Of a DNA stretch of 64,000 bases, positions 1 through 9,476 are shown in pieces. The stretch lies in contig CAVRIG010000006.1 of the NCBI GenBank assembly GCA_963721175.1, positions 62,001 to 126,000 on the forward strand. Direction: 5' to 3'. The position numbers were made by a program, and so were the translations under genes. Numbering within the stretch: position 1 is the stretch's first letter; each line of letters starts with the position of its first letter. The notes beneath the pieces are model-generated. The model was given only the letters and a program-made list of their open reading frames with translations. It did no database searches and was not told the origin of the DNA. Source of the DNA: Aliishimia sp963721175. GTDB taxonomy: Bacteria; Pseudomonadota; Alphaproteobacteria; Rhodobacterales; Rhodobacteraceae.

Positions 1-1
1 C

Positions 2-340
2 GACCGGGTGCTGCACGGCGAAGGCGTGGCCATCGGCTGCGCTCTGGCGTTCGAGCTTTCGGCGCGGCTGGGGCATTGTCCGCAGGAAGTCCCGAGCCGC
101 GTGCGCGCGCATCTGAAGGCCATCGGAATGAAGACCGATCTCGCCGACATTCCCGGCGACCTGCCGGGGCCGGAGGCGCTTCTGGATCTGATGGGTCAGG
201 ACAAGAAGGTGATCGACGGCCAATTGCGATTCATCCTGGCGCGTGACATCGGGGCGGCCTTCGTGACGGCGGACGTGCCGCGGGGGTCGGTCGTCAGCCT
301 TCTCGAGGACGCGCTGGCCGGCACGACAGTGTCCGGCTAG
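2..340 (+). CDS. aroB: 3-dehydroquinate synthase, C-terminal part
   Basis: Shikimate pathway enzyme that converts DAHP to 3-dehydroquinate in the cytoplasm, using NAD and a divalent metal. Only the last 112 codons are in the window; the gene begins upstream. The fragment opens with the conserved HGEGVAIG segment, whose His is a metal ligand in the family, followed by the helical C-terminal domain with the usual KKV..G.LRFIL block. Its stop TAG overlaps head-on by three bases with the distal stop of the leftward membrane gene. An aroK gene normally precedes aroB, but that cannot be seen here. Confidence 0.93.
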   Translation, partial: DRVLHGEGVAIGCALAFELSARLGHCPQEVPSRVRAHLKAIGMKTDLADIPGDLPGPEALLDLMGQDKKVIDGQLRFILARDIGAAFVTADVPRGSVVSLLEDALAGTTVSG

Positions 341-1845
341 CCTCGCAACTCTTGGCCGGCAGTGGACGTGGCGCCCAGAGCGCGTGCCGCCGCGAAGTCA
401 ATTCCTGCCTGATACGCAGGCTTGGAATACGAACGCGCCGTGAAGAGCACCAGGCTGTCGCTGTTCGTCTTGTGGGCCGTGACGGGGTCGTCGTCGATGC
501 CGCCAGCATCGGGCAGGCGGTCGAGACCGATCGTCGTCACCACGGAAACCGCGAAACTCTGCGACCAACGCGCTTGGCGTGCCCGGCTGGGAAACACCAG
601 AAACGCGCGGGGCTAGAGACCAAGGCGGCCGAGGGCGCGCATCTCCCAGACCACCCCGTTCGTCTCGTCCACGACGATCACGATGACGCCCTCCCGTTGC
701 ATCAGGTCGCTCACCTGATCCTGCCAAGCCGTTGGGGGATCAAGAACGAGTTGCATGGCCCCGTCCGGCCGGGCGGTCAGGTCGGGCTCCGCAACGGCGA
801 TAACAAGGCCTTGTTCGGCGAAGCGGTTCAGAACCGTATCCTCGATCACGTGCGTGCGCGTCTCCAGATCGAAGATGCGCGCGGAGAGCGGCTGATCCAG
901 ATCGCTGAAATCGGATCGATCGAATCGGAAGGGTCGAAGGATAAGTATGTCGACCTGGTCGCCCTTGTTTTCAAGTGGGAAGGACCTGATCCGTGCCTGG
1001 CGCAGAAACGTCTGCCCGAGCGTGATCAGACCCAACCCCGCGACGATCTTGATCGAGGTCGCGATGACCTCGATCGTGAGGAAACTGCTGCCGAGGACCA
1101 CGCGGGTCTCAGCCAGCGAGGTTCGGTACATCAGTCCAAGCGGGATTTCGCAAAACAGATAGATGCCCCAGCCGAGGCAAAGCATGGCGGTGGCCGCCCG
1201 TGCGATCACGCTTGCAGTGTGGCGCGACGGCCCCATGGGTCCAAGCGCAATCCGAACAAGCGACTTCAGCGTCGTGTGCCCTATTCCCATCCGGCGCATT
1301 TGTGCTCTGGCCAACGGGTGCGGCAATCCTGCGATCGCGAACATCGCAACCGCAGCCGTGACAATGCACGTCGCGAAGGCCGCATACCAGATCGTCTGAA
1401 AGAGCGGCGGCCAGTAGCGAGTGGGCGCAACCAGGCCCAAGCTTTGCGGCGGAAACAGGAAATCGGACAGGATGAACCACAGAATGACGAACAGACCCAA
1501 CCAGAGCTGCAGCATACCTGCTCGACCTCCGGCCACCTTGCCGACGCCTGCCCCGACCAGCCACACACCGGAAAGCAGCCCCGCTAACTCGATCAACGCC
1601 TGCGCGTTGAAGATCGACAATTGTACCTGGACACCCTGCGAAAGCGGGTTCGACGCGGCTATGCCGGCCAACCTTGCAACACCGGCGACCAGGGGCACGA
1701 GAATGCTCAGAAGCAGAGTCGTCGCCGCCATGTAGAGATGCACGCGCAGGACGCGGACTGCGGCATCGAACCGGCGCAGCGGCGGGATGTCGTCATCCAG
1801 CGTATGTTCGGCCGCAGCGCCTGCGCCTTGTCCGAACTCCGCCAC
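337..1845 (-). pseudogene. Multi-pass membrane protein with C-terminal TIR-like cytosolic domain, interrupted by an in-frame TAG
   Basis: The open frame 1845-613 gives 410 residues with about six hydrophobic segments (near residues 36-58, 80-105, 118-137, 152-178, 210-228, 253-275), then a soluble domain opening with VDILILRPFRFD and holding IVIVVDETNGVVWEMRALGRLGL-like sequence. The TAG at 613-615 falls where relatives I recall read on (GL-L-PKTLLVLPP-like). The same frame continues PRAFLVFPS and stays coding-like (high GC at third positions) for 91 codons to a stop at 337-339, touching the aroB stop. I read this as one gene of about 500 codons with a nonsense codon or a base error. The TIR-like or SLOG-like idea is inference from the hydrophobic strand pattern. 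It starts 15 bases after ssb on the same strand. Function unknown. Confidence 0.6.
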
Positions 1846-1860
1846 CTTACCTTATGGATG

Positions 1861-2355
1861 TCAGAACGGGATCTCGTCGTCGAGATCGCGGGAGGGTGCG
1901 GGTCCGCCGCCCGAGCTGCCGCCGCCCGAACCGCCGCGTTCGTCATACCCCATGGAGCCGCCGCCCCCGCCACCATAGCTGCTACCGCCGCCGCCACCAT
2001 CGCTGCGGCTGTCGAGCAAGGTCAGTTCGCCCTTGTAAGGCCGCAGCACGACTTCGGTCGAGTATTTGTCCTGCCCGGACTGGTCCTGCCACTTGCGCGT
2101 TTCCAGCTGCCCTTCGAGATAGACCTTGGAGCCCTTTTTCAGGTACTGCTCGGCGATCCGCACCAGCGGCTCCGCGAATATCGCCACGCGGTGCCATTCG
2201 GTGCGTTCGCGGTTTTCGCCGGTGTTGCGGTCCTTCCAGCGTTCGGAGGTCGCCACGCTCAGGTTGCAGACCTTCCCGCCATTCTGGAACGTGCGCACTT
2301 CGGGATCGTTGCCGAGATTTCCGACCAGAATGACTTTGTTCACCGAACCGGCCAT
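1861..2355 (-). CDS. ssb: Single-stranded DNA-binding protein SSB
   Basis: Binds single-stranded DNA during replication, repair and recombination. The 164 residues comprise an N-terminal OB-fold (about 1-110, starting MAGSVNKVILVGNLG), a Gly/Ser-rich linker (about 118-155) and the acidic tail DLDDEIPF that docks partner proteins. The open frame runs upstream of this Met, but homology begins exactly at MAGSVNK and an AAGGAAAG-like ribosome site lies just before it, so I start at 2355. It is divergent from the lytic transglycosylase. I looked for a GTTC-N7-GTTC SOS box in the 199-base promoter region and found none. Confidence 0.96.
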   Translation of the reverse strand: MAGSVNKVILVGNLGNDPEVRTFQNGGKVCNLSVATSERWKDRNTGENRERTEWHRVAIFAEPLVRIAEQYLKKGSKVYLEGQLETRKWQDQSGQDKYSTEVVLRPYKGELTLLDSRSDGGGGGSSYGGGGGGSMGYDERGGSGGGSSGGGPAPSRDLDDEIPF

Positions 2356-2554
2356 GAGCTTTCCTTTGTTCTGCTGCAGCGCGCCCGAATCCTGAGCCGG
2401 GCGTGATTTCCGCACATTATCAACCTGTGCGGCGGGTTGGAACACGCATGCGAAACACGCAAGACACGAACGCGCACCAAAGCGGTCCGCGAGGGTAGTC
2501 ATGTGCATCAATTCAGGTATAGTGCCCGACGAAACAAGACACCGGAACACGGGA

Positions 2555-3154
2555 ATGACGGGACAGATTGCACTTGCTCTGGCGATTGCCGCCGCGGTTT
2601 CATTGGGTCTTGGGCAGAACGCCTGGGCCGACGTCTTTTCATCGAAGAACCGCAGCAACCTTTTCAAATCGCAGACGAAAATCCTCGATACGCGGGCGTC
2701 CGAACAATACAAGGCCTCGGTCCGGCTGCAGCCGCCGGTGGTCAACACGCCGTCCAAGTGGGGCAACGGCAAGGCCTATGACGGGCGCTACCGCGGCGAG
2801 TTCCTGCAGTTGGCGAAGTCCGCGGCACAGCGATACAGCGTCCCCGAGGATCTGTTTCTGCGCCTGGTGCAGCAGGAATCGAACTGGCAGCCCAACGCGC
2901 TGTCCCACAAGGGCGCGATCGGGTTGGCCCAGTTGATGCCGTTCACCGCCGAGAGGCTGGGCGTCGATCCGCACGATCCCGCGCAGAATCTGGAGGGCGG
3001 TGCGCGGTATCTCAGCCAGCAGTACCGCGCCTTCGGCAGTTGGCGTCTTGCGCTGGCGGCCTACAACGCCGGTCCGGAAGCGGTCCGCAAGCATGGCGGC
3101 GTTCCCCCATACGCGGAAACCCGAAACTATGTGCGCGTGATCTGGGGAGGCTGA
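2555..3154 (+). CDS. Lytic transglycosylase (SLT domain), secreted
   Basis: Periplasmic murein-cleaving enzyme of the goose-type/SLT fold. It has an N-terminal signal sequence ending near NAWA and a C-terminal catalytic domain. The catalytic Glu sits in QQESNWQP, followed by the SLT signatures GAIGLAQLMP and AYNAGPEAV. I start at the ATG at 2555 because the signal peptide begins there; an in-frame ATG at 2501 would add 18 polar residues in front. About 200 residues, typical of small alphaproteobacterial SLT proteins. Substrate and role follow from the family; there is no operon partner. Confidence 0.88.
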   Translation: MTGQIALALAIAAAVSLGLGQNAWADVFSSKNRSNLFKSQTKILDTRASEQYKASVRLQPPVVNTPSKWGNGKAYDGRYRGEFLQLAKSAAQRYSVPEDLFLRLVQQESNWQPNALSHKGAIGLAQLMPFTAERLGVDPHDPAQNLEGGARYLSQQYRAFGSWRLALAAYNAGPEAVRKHGGVPPYAETRNYVRVIWGG

Positions 3155-3230
3155 GGTCGCGGGCGTGATGGCGCCCGGACGTTCCCACGCTGCGCAAGAC
3201 ATCTCATGCACAATGCCTCAGTACTGAGCC

Positions 3231-3948
3231 TCAGTATTGGGCCGCAGTACGCCGCACGACGTCAAGACGCTGCGCGTTCGGCGGATGCGTGCCGAGGAAC
3301 CGGTTCCCGGGATCCGGTATGCGCGCGAAGAACTCCGCCCCTCTCAGCGGATCGTAGCCGCCCTGAAATCGTCAGGATCGTGCCCAACTGGTCCGCTTCC
3401 AACTCGAACTCCTTGGAATATGTCCGCGCACCGACGGTCGCACCCAGTTCCTGCGCCGTGCGGACCGCCGCCTCGTTTCCGCCGGTCATCGTCGCCAGGC
3501 CGGAAAAGATCACGGCACCGGCCATGGCATTCTGCTGCTGCCGCTCGATATGTCCCGCGATATGATGTGCGGCCTCGTGCCCGAGCACGAAAGCCAGTTC
3601 GTCCTCGTTCCGGGCCTGGCCGATCAGAGCGAGGTTGAAGACGATGATGGGCCGGCGATCCTCCCCCATCGTTTGATACGCGTTGGCCGGCTGGTTCGGG
3701 CGGTCGTCGACAACGATCCGGAAGTCGCAGTTCACGTTGCGGGTGCGGGCGCGGCACTGCTGTTCGGTCACCGGCTCCATCCGCCGGGTGACCTCGATGA
3801 AGGCACGCGCGGCCTGGCTGGACGTCAACTGGTCGCCGGATGAAACAGGCAGCGGGCTCTGCGTCCGCGGCTCTTGCGGCACGACGACCTCGTCGCAACC
3901 TGCGACACTCACCAGCAAAAAGCCCAGAAGGGCGATCACGCGCGGCAT
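3231..3948 (-). CDS. M48-family metallopeptidase lipoprotein (frameshifted here)
   Basis: Zinc metalloprotease of the M48/BepA-Loi type, predicted to be a lipoprotein. The start at 3948 is chosen because a GGAGG lies seven bases upstream; an ATG at 3963 would put that ribosome site inside the gene. The signal peptide ends in a lipobox (SVAGC). The zinc motif is HEAAH and the third ligand is in FELEADQLGT. The open frame then derails near 3361: the +1 frame restores the family tail (GYDPLRGAEFFARIPDP, FLGTHPPNAQRL) and ends at the stop 3231-3233. Removing one G from GGG gives ISGGYDP, so I read one extra base, probably a sequence error. Confidence 0.82.
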
Positions 3949-4070
3949 GCACGCCTCCGTCATTAGTTGTTCGGCCGGACACTAGCACCTCGCGCGGGGG
4001 CTTCCAGCCCTGCTTCGCCGCCTCTCACGAAAGCTTGCAAACATGTGCCGGGCGGGCAAGAGTCGGCATC

Positions 4071-4313
4071 ATGTTTACCATCGAGCATGAATTCGACGCG
4101 ACCGTCATCACGCTGGTCGACGAGGGGTCGGTGCCGCTGCAGGAGGACATCACAGTCCAGGCCTTCGAGGACTGCGTGGTGATCGAACAGTTGGACCCGC
4201 GGACCGACAGCGTCCAACGCATCACGCTGTCGCCGGAGCAACTCCGCGACCTCGGCGCGGCATTGAACCTGCCCGAAGGCGTCTATCGGCTGTCCCGGCC
4301 GAAGCAGGGCTGA
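4071..4313 (+). CDS. Conserved small protein of unknown function
   Basis: An 80-residue acidic cytosolic protein. The open frame extends far upstream, but coding character and the Met at 4071 fit a short protein beginning MFTIEHEFDATVITLVDEG. It has an alternating hydrophobic pattern (VITLVDEG, VQAFEDCVVIEQLD) ending in LSPEQLRDLGAALNLPEGVYRL, suggesting a small beta-rich fold with a C-terminal helix. No signal peptide, membrane segment or known motif. It stands alone between the leftward M48 gene and another unknown. I recognise it only as the kind of short hypothetical seen in roseobacters. Confidence 0.72.
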   Translation: MFTIEHEFDATVITLVDEGSVPLQEDITVQAFEDCVVIEQLDPRTDSVQRITLSPEQLRDLGAALNLPEGVYRLSRPKQG

Positions 4314-4399
4314 TCCGCGCCAGAATTTGCCACCGCGCTGCCTTTTTTCTGCAACAGTGCTCCGGCAGATCCGAGTGGTGTTCAGGAGCGCGGCAGCAA

Positions 4400-4831
4400 A
4401 TGTGCGATCAAAGGTTCGAAGACCGCCTCAAGAGGATCGAGGTCCGGGCAGGCAATGGCGCAAAGGGCGAATTGCTGGCGGGCGTCGACGAGACGCGCGG
4501 GCCCGTCAAAGCCCGGAGTGTGGCTGCACTGCCGGCGAAACGGAGCGCGTCGCCCGGCCTCATTCTGCTCGGAGTGCTGGCTGGGTATTGTTCCTTCAAT
4601 GTTTTGAGGAGTTTCGATGCTCCGGACGTGCTGGTATCCCTGCCGCCCGAGGACGTCCTGAACCTGGTCCGCGCGGATCCGCTGGCCGCTGCGGCCGCGG
4701 CCATGCTCCTGTTCTCGGCGGTCTTCTCGCTTGCGAGCCTACTGCGCGGGCGTCAGGCGGTCCGGATGATGAGCTTCTCCTGCGCGTCCATGGGCGCGGC
4801 CCTCGGGTCCGTGATCCCGACGCTAACCTGA
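4400..4831 (+). CDS. Hypothetical membrane protein with two hydrophobic segments
   Basis: The 143 residues have a charged N-terminal third (residues 1-50, basic and Ala-rich), a hydrophobic helix near 52-70 (LILLGVLAGYCSFNVL) and a second near 93-112 (PLAAAAAAMLLFSAVFSLAS). The region between carries DAPDVLVSLPPEDVL and would lie outside if both helices span the membrane. An AGGAG about eleven bases before the ATG at 4400 supports the start. It is convergent with the TPR gene. I do not recognise a family. Confidence 0.6.
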   Translation: MCDQRFEDRLKRIEVRAGNGAKGELLAGVDETRGPVKARSVAALPAKRSASPGLILLGVLAGYCSFNVLRSFDAPDVLVSLPPEDVLNLVRADPLAAAAAAMLLFSAVFSLASLLRGRQAVRMMSFSCASMGAALGSVIPTLT

Positions 4832-4855
4832 TCGTCCGCCAATAGGCCGGTCGCT

Positions 4856-6499
4856 CTACTCCGCGGCCTCGGCCTGCGCTGCCCGGCAGAGGCAACTGGC
4901 GCGGATCGTGATGTCGGCGCGGGCCAGCGCCTGCTCCAGCAGGGCGCGGACATGGGGTCGCTCCACCGTTTCGTCGCGGCGGCCAAGACATTCGTCGAGC
5001 CCGTGCAGCGCCCAGACGTTCTTCGGATGCTGGCTCGGCCGTGGCAGCTTGCCGTCGAGGCCCAGATCGGCGCGATAGACCGCTTCGGCTTCGTCGTACT
5101 CCCCCGCCTCCATGAGCAGGGCTCCCAGCGCATGACGCGCAGGCTGCGGCCAGGACCACGGTTCCTCGTACATCAGATTGTCATCGCGCTCCACGGCACG
5201 GCGCAGATGCGCGAGCCCCTCGTCGCGGCGGCCGGCCTTGAAGGCGATCTCGCCCAGCATCATCTCTTCGGCCACGCCCAGCACGTCCCGCGCGGTGTTG
5301 TTGAAGAGCATCCGCTCCTCCGGCACGATCGCATGGGCCGCATCGAACGCCTTTCCCGCCGCCTCAGCCTCCGCATGTCGCCCCAGATTGGCGAGCGCCA
5401 CGGCACGGGCGTAGAGAATGAGCGCATTCGTCGTCGTATAGAGTTCCTTGTCCTCCGGCAGCGGCTCTTCCAGGATCTCCTCCCACATTCCGAAGCGGAT
5501 CCAGACATGGGGCAGCGCGGCCACGAAAGTCTCGAACAGGTCGGGATAGACGCGCACCACCTCGTCCGGCACTTCGCCCCGAAGCCGCACCGCCGCTTCG
5601 AGTGCCACTGCCTTCTGTGCCAGAAACATCGCGCCATAGAGGGCAAAATGCAGGTTGTGGATCCGGTAGAGCGCATAGAAATTCGCCGCCCCCGCATAGG
5701 CCTTGAACCGGTCATCCACCCGGGCAGCGGCAAGGTTCCGCGTCACTACGCTCTGATAATCGCCGCAGAGCACGTCGATATGCGTGGCCATGTGCACGAG
5801 GTGCCCCGCATCCGGCACGAGGGTGGTCAGCCGGTCGCCCTGGCGCAGCGCGCGTTCGGGAAAGGGCGACATCTCCATCAGGTGAAGGTACATGTGCAGG
5901 AGCCCCGGATGATCCCATGCTTCCGGCCGCTCGAACGCGCGTTCCAGCACGTCCATCGCCTCCTGCGTCGACGCTGCGGGGTTGATGACGCCCTTCCAGA
6001 AGTCCCAGAGCTGCCAGGGCGTGCGGTTCATCAGCGCCTCGGCAAAGACGAAGGCCACGTCGAGATCGTCTCCGTGGTTCGCATAGACCGGACGCATCGC
6101 GGCGGCGAACCCGTCGTTGAAGGGCTGGTAGTCCTCGATCTCCGGATCGGTCGGATAGCGTTCGGCAAGTGCCGTGAGCAGCGCGCGCTCCACTTCCGTC
6201 GCCGTCCCCAAGGACAGCCCCGCCTGCAGCGCCTGATGCGCGCGCCCCAGCGCCGGCGCCTTCTCCTCGGGCGAGAAGACTTCCCACGGCTTGTTGTAGT
6301 TGGGCCCCAGCGCATAGGCGATGCCCCAATGCGCCAGCGCACAGGAGGGGTCGGTGGCTAGGGCCTTCTCGAAGCAGACGATGGCCTCCTCGTGATTGTA
6401 TGCGAAAAGCCAGACCATTCCGCGGTCACACCAAATCTGCGCGTCTGCATCCTCGCTGGCGGCGCGGGAATAGGTGCCGAGATCAAAATATCCGTCCAT
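4856..6499 (-). CDS. Tetratricopeptide repeat protein, about 547 residues
   Basis: Cytosolic helical-repeat protein with no signal peptide. TPR-like units are visible near the N-terminus (AYNHEEAIVCFEKALATDPSCALAHWGIAYALG) and near the C-terminus (GRRDEGLAHLRRAVERDD, and ALGALLMEAGEYDEAEAVYRADLGLDG). The middle is rich in Trp and His (MYLHLMEMSPFPERAL, HMATHIDVLCGDY), where His pairs could bind a ligand or metal; that is inference. The start at 6499 is preferred because GGGGGAGA lies ten bases upstream, whereas the ATG at 6523 places it within the gene. TPR proteins scaffold other proteins; the partner is unknown. Confidence 0.82.
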   Translation of the reverse strand: MDGYFDLGTYSRAASEDADAQIWCDRGMVWLFAYNHEEAIVCFEKALATDPSCALAHWGIAYALGPNYNKPWEVFSPEEKAPALGRAHQALQAGLSLGTATEVERALLTALAERYPTDPEIEDYQPFNDGFAAAMRPVYANHGDDLDVAFVFAEALMNRTPWQLWDFWKGVINPAASTQEAMDVLERAFERPEAWDHPGLLHMYLHLMEMSPFPERALRQGDRLTTLVPDAGHLVHMATHIDVLCGDYQSVVTRNLAAARVDDRFKAYAGAANFYALYRIHNLHFALYGAMFLAQKAVALEAAVRLRGEVPDEVVRVYPDLFETFVAALPHVWIRFGMWEEILEEPLPEDKELYTTTNALILYARAVALANLGRHAEAEAAGKAFDAAHAIVPEERMLFNNTARDVLGVAEEMMLGEIAFKAGRRDEGLAHLRRAVERDDNLMYEEPWSWPQPARHALGALLMEAGEYDEAEAVYRADLGLDGKLPRPSQHPKNVWALHGLDECLGRRDETVERPHVRALLEQALARADITIRASCLCRAAQAEAAE

Positions 6500-6742
6500 G
6501 TGCCGTAGTCTCCCCCAAGACATTCAATGAGCAAAGCTACCACTCTTCCGCCGGCCGGGCCAATAGCCGCGATACCGACGGCTCGCGTGGCTGGCGTTTG
6601 GCGGCTATCCGCTCGCGTGTCCGTGCAGCGGGTTACGTGCGGAACCGGCGCCGAAAACCGGAGTTTGGATGCGTGAACCGCAGGTGGCGACGTCGCGCTC
6701 CGCGCATGGGTGCCTCTCTGCGGTCAAAACAGGAGCAAAATC

Positions 6743-7258
6743 ATGCTGAACCTTGTGAAACCGGCTATTGTCGGCTGCTTCGTGCTGGCCGGTACCGCCT
6801 TGATGGCGGATGATCTGAAGCTGTCTTCCATCGATGTCGAGGCGTCCTATGCGGCAGCCGCGGACTCCAACGCGGAAGCGCTGTACCCGCAGATCACCGA
6901 AGATCTGCGCCGTGCCATCGCGCAACGTGTGTCGACCAGCGACGACGCCGCCGACCCTGCACTGCGCGTCGACATTCGCCGGATCTCGCTGGATGGCGAC
7001 ACGATCCTGCCCGACAGCGCGGAATTCAACGAGCTGGAAGGTGTCGTGAGTGTCAACGACAAGAGCGGCGAGATCGACGGGCGTTCATTTCCGGTCGCCA
7101 TCACGGCGCGGGCGGATGCGGCCACGCTCCCCGAGGGCTGGATCCAGATCGCTCCCGGAGCCGACGATTTCTATGACGCGATGGTCACGGCCTTCGCCGA
7201 CAACGTCGCCGCAAGTCTGGAGAACGTGAACACCAGCGGCAACGCCGTCAACCGCTAG
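6743..7258 (+). CDS. Secreted protein of unknown function
   Basis: The 171 residues begin with a signal peptide (cleavage probably after ALMA), preceded by AGGAG eight bases before the ATG at 6743. The mature part starts DDLKLSSIDVEASYAAAADSNAEALYPQITEDLRRAI and contains ADPALRVDIRRISLDGDTILPDS and GRSFPVAITARADA. The alternation suggests a beta-sandwich or lipoprotein-like domain in the periplasm, but there is no lipobox. It shares a 243-base divergent promoter region with the TPR gene and ends in front of a strong hairpin. No family recognised. Confidence 0.7.
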   Translation: MLNLVKPAIVGCFVLAGTALMADDLKLSSIDVEASYAAAADSNAEALYPQITEDLRRAIAQRVSTSDDAADPALRVDIRRISLDGDTILPDSAEFNELEGVVSVNDKSGEIDGRSFPVAITARADAATLPEGWIQIAPGADDFYDAMVTAFADNVAASLENVNTSGNAVNR

Positions 7259-7289
7259 GCGAACGGCCTGGGCGGGGTCTTCACCCTGC

Positions 7290-7311
7290 GCAGCCCCCAA
7301 CCGGGGGCTGC
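7290..7311. terminator. Bidirectional GC-rich hairpin between convergent genes
   Basis: A perfect nine-base-pair stem GCAGCCCCC / GGGGGCTGC with loop AACC lies between the stop of the secreted protein (7258) and the end of the ABC ATPase gene (7322). There is no U-run on either side, so termination efficiency is uncertain, but position and symmetry suit a shared terminator. Confidence 0.55.
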
Positions 7312-7321
7312 ACGCGGAGCA

Positions 7322-9409
7322 TCATTCCGCCGCGATCTTGATGACCGGCTCCATCTGGTCGAGTTCCGCGCGAGGCAGGTGGCACTTGATCTGGTGCCCC
7401 GCTTCAAGCGTCACCATCGGCGGCACCTCCCGTTCGCAGAGATTGCCCGCGACCTTCGACTTCCACCGGCAACGTGTCTGAAACGGGCAGCCCGGCGGCG
7501 GATTCATTGCCGACGGGATGTCGCCCTCGAGCACGATGTGCTTCTTCTGCACGTGGATGTCGGCGATCGGGACGGCCGACAGCAGCGCTTCGGTATAGGG
7601 GTGATAGGGCGGCGAGAAGACCTGGTCCGTATCGCCGAGCTCGACCACATGGCCCAGGTACATGACCATCACCCGGTCGCTGAGGTACCGCACGATCGAC
7701 AAATCGTGCGAGATGAAGAGCAGCGTCGTCTTCTCGTTCCGCTGGATCTCCATCAGCAGGTCGGTCACCGCCGCCTGCACCGAGACGTCGAGCGCGGAGA
7801 CGGGCTCGTCCGCCACCACGATCCGCGCCCCGCCGGCAAAGGCGCGTGCGATCCCGACGCGCTGCTTCTGCCCTCCGGAGAGCTGCCGCGGCTTGCGGTC
7901 CGCGAACTCGCGCGGCAGCTTCACGAGGTCCAGCAGATCCAGCATCCTCTGGCGCCGCTCCGCATCCGAATTGCCGATCCTGAAGATCTCCAGCGCCCGC
8001 ATGATCTGCCGCCCGACCGTCATGGAGGGGTTGAGCGTGTCGAACGGGTTCTGGAACACCATCTGCACCTCGGCCACCGTCTTGGTGTCGCGCTTCTCGA
8101 TCGGAATGCTCTCGATGTTGCGGTTGTCGAGCAGGATCTGCCCGTCCGTCGCGGTCTCGAGACCCATCAGAACCTTGGCGAATGTGGACTTTCCGCAGCC
8201 GGATTCGCCGACGATGGCAAGCGTTTCGGATTCGCGGGCCTCGAAACTCAGCGTCTCGTTGGCCTTGACCACTTTCTTGTCGCCGCCGCCGAAGAGCGCG
8301 TTCGCCGCGACCTCGTAGTACTTCTTGAGGTTCTCCATCTTGAGAATGACCTTGCCGGGCTTGGTCTTCTCCGTGGTCTGCGCGGCGGCTATGGGCGCAT
8401 TCCAGTCGATTTCGTCGTATCTCAGGCAGCGTGTGAGATGCCGATCCGCACCCGCGATCTCCTCCATCGGGATGCGGATGTCCCGGTTGCAGCGTCCCTC
8501 CTCGAAATAATCGCAGCGCGGCCCGAAATTGCAGCCCGGCGGGCGCTCGTGGGGCAGGGGGAAGTTGCCTGGGATCGCCACCAGAGGGCGCGCGTTCTTG
8601 TCGGCGCCCGGCAGCGGGATCGACCGGAAGAGCGCCTGGGTGTAGGGGTGCCGCATCTTGTCGAAGACATCCTCGATCGACCCGGTCTCAACCGCCTCGC
8701 CGGAATACATCACGCAGATCCTGTCGCAGGTCTCGAGCACCAGCCCGAGATTGTGCGAGATGAAGAGCATCGACGTGCCGTACTTCTTGCCCAGGTCCTT
8801 CACCAGTTCGACCACGGCGGCCTCCACCGTGACATCCAGCGCGGTGGTCGGCTCATCGAGGATCAGCAGCGACGGCTCCGACATAAGCGCCATTGCGATC
8901 ACGATCCGCTGCTGCTGCCCGCCCGAAAGCTGGTGCGGGAAGGAATTGAGGATGCGCGCGGGGTCGGGCAGCTTGACATCGTGCACCACCTGCAGCGCGC
9001 GCGCGTGGGCCTCCTTCTCGGACATGTCCTGGTGGATCATCGGCACTTCCATCAGCTGGCGGCCGACCTTCATCGCCGGGTTCAGCGAGGCCATGGGCTC
9101 CTGATAGATCATCGCGATCTCCGACCCGCGGATGCCGCGCAATTCGTCCATCGACATCGCGCCCAGGTCGCGGCCCTTGAATTTGATCGAACCGCCGACG
9201 ACGCGTCCGTTGACGCCCAGATCCTGCATCACCCCGAGCGCCACGGTGGACTTCCCGCACCCGCTCTCTCCGACAAGGCCCACGGCCTCTCCCGGCTGCA
9301 CGGTGACGGAGAAGTCCATGACGGCCGGGATTTCCCGCAGCCGCGTGAAGAACGAGATCGACAGTTCGTCGATCTCCAGGATCGGCCCGTCAAAGTCCCA
9401 CTTCGCCAT
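7322..9409 (-). CDS. Peptide/nickel-type ABC transporter, fused dual ATP-binding protein
   Basis: Energises import of a peptide-like or opine-like substrate. A single 695-residue chain carries both ATPase units usually split as DppD and DppF. Unit one (about 8-330) has Walker A GESGCGKST, signature LSGGQQQR, Walker B LLILDEPT and the oligopeptide tail motif GCNFGPRCDYF. Unit two (about 365-690) has GESGCGKST, LSGGQKQRVGIARA, IVVADEP and GCPFQTRCRW. The start at 9409 is taken because GGGGAG lies six bases upstream. It is the last gene of the leftward transporter operon, about 100 bases after dppC with a GC hairpin between. Substrate cannot be read from the sequence. Confidence 0.92.
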   Translation of the reverse strand: MAKWDFDGPILEIDELSISFFTRLREIPAVMDFSVTVQPGEAVGLVGESGCGKSTVALGVMQDLGVNGRVVGGSIKFKGRDLGAMSMDELRGIRGSEIAMIYQEPMASLNPAMKVGRQLMEVPMIHQDMSEKEAHARALQVVHDVKLPDPARILNSFPHQLSGGQQQRIVIAMALMSEPSLLILDEPTTALDVTVEAAVVELVKDLGKKYGTSMLFISHNLGLVLETCDRICVMYSGEAVETGSIEDVFDKMRHPYTQALFRSIPLPGADKNARPLVAIPGNFPLPHERPPGCNFGPRCDYFEEGRCNRDIRIPMEEIAGADRHLTRCLRYDEIDWNAPIAAAQTTEKTKPGKVILKMENLKKYYEVAANALFGGGDKKVVKANETLSFEARESETLAIVGESGCGKSTFAKVLMGLETATDGQILLDNRNIESIPIEKRDTKTVAEVQMVFQNPFDTLNPSMTVGRQIMRALEIFRIGNSDAERRQRMLDLLDLVKLPREFADRKPRQLSGGQKQRVGIARAFAGGARIVVADEPVSALDVSVQAAVTDLLMEIQRNEKTTLLFISHDLSIVRYLSDRVMVMYLGHVVELGDTDQVFSPPYHPYTEALLSAVPIADIHVQKKHIVLEGDIPSAMNPPPGCPFQTRCRWKSKVAGNLCEREVPPMVTLEAGHQIKCHLPRAELDQMEPVIKIAAE

Positions 9410-9476
9410 CGTCATCTCCCCATCCTGCCGCACCGCGGCGATCCCGCTTCTTTGGGTCCGCAAATACCTCGGGGGT

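Noticed and set aside
613..615. TAG as a pyrrolysine or recoded codon
   Set aside because: Rhodobacterales are not known to carry pyl genes, and the MttB homologue here has no in-frame TAG; a base error or nonsense change is simpler.
352..1587. Long + strand open frame (over 400 codons) opposite the membrane gene
   Set aside because: Composition is Arg/His/Asp-rich without hydrophobic pattern, typical of the complement of a GC-rich gene; the minus strand has clear membrane helices.
2356..2554. LexA box before ssb
   Set aside because: GAAC occurs, but the nearest partner is at the wrong spacing and mismatched, so no GTTC-N7-GTTC or GAAC-N7-GAAC is present.
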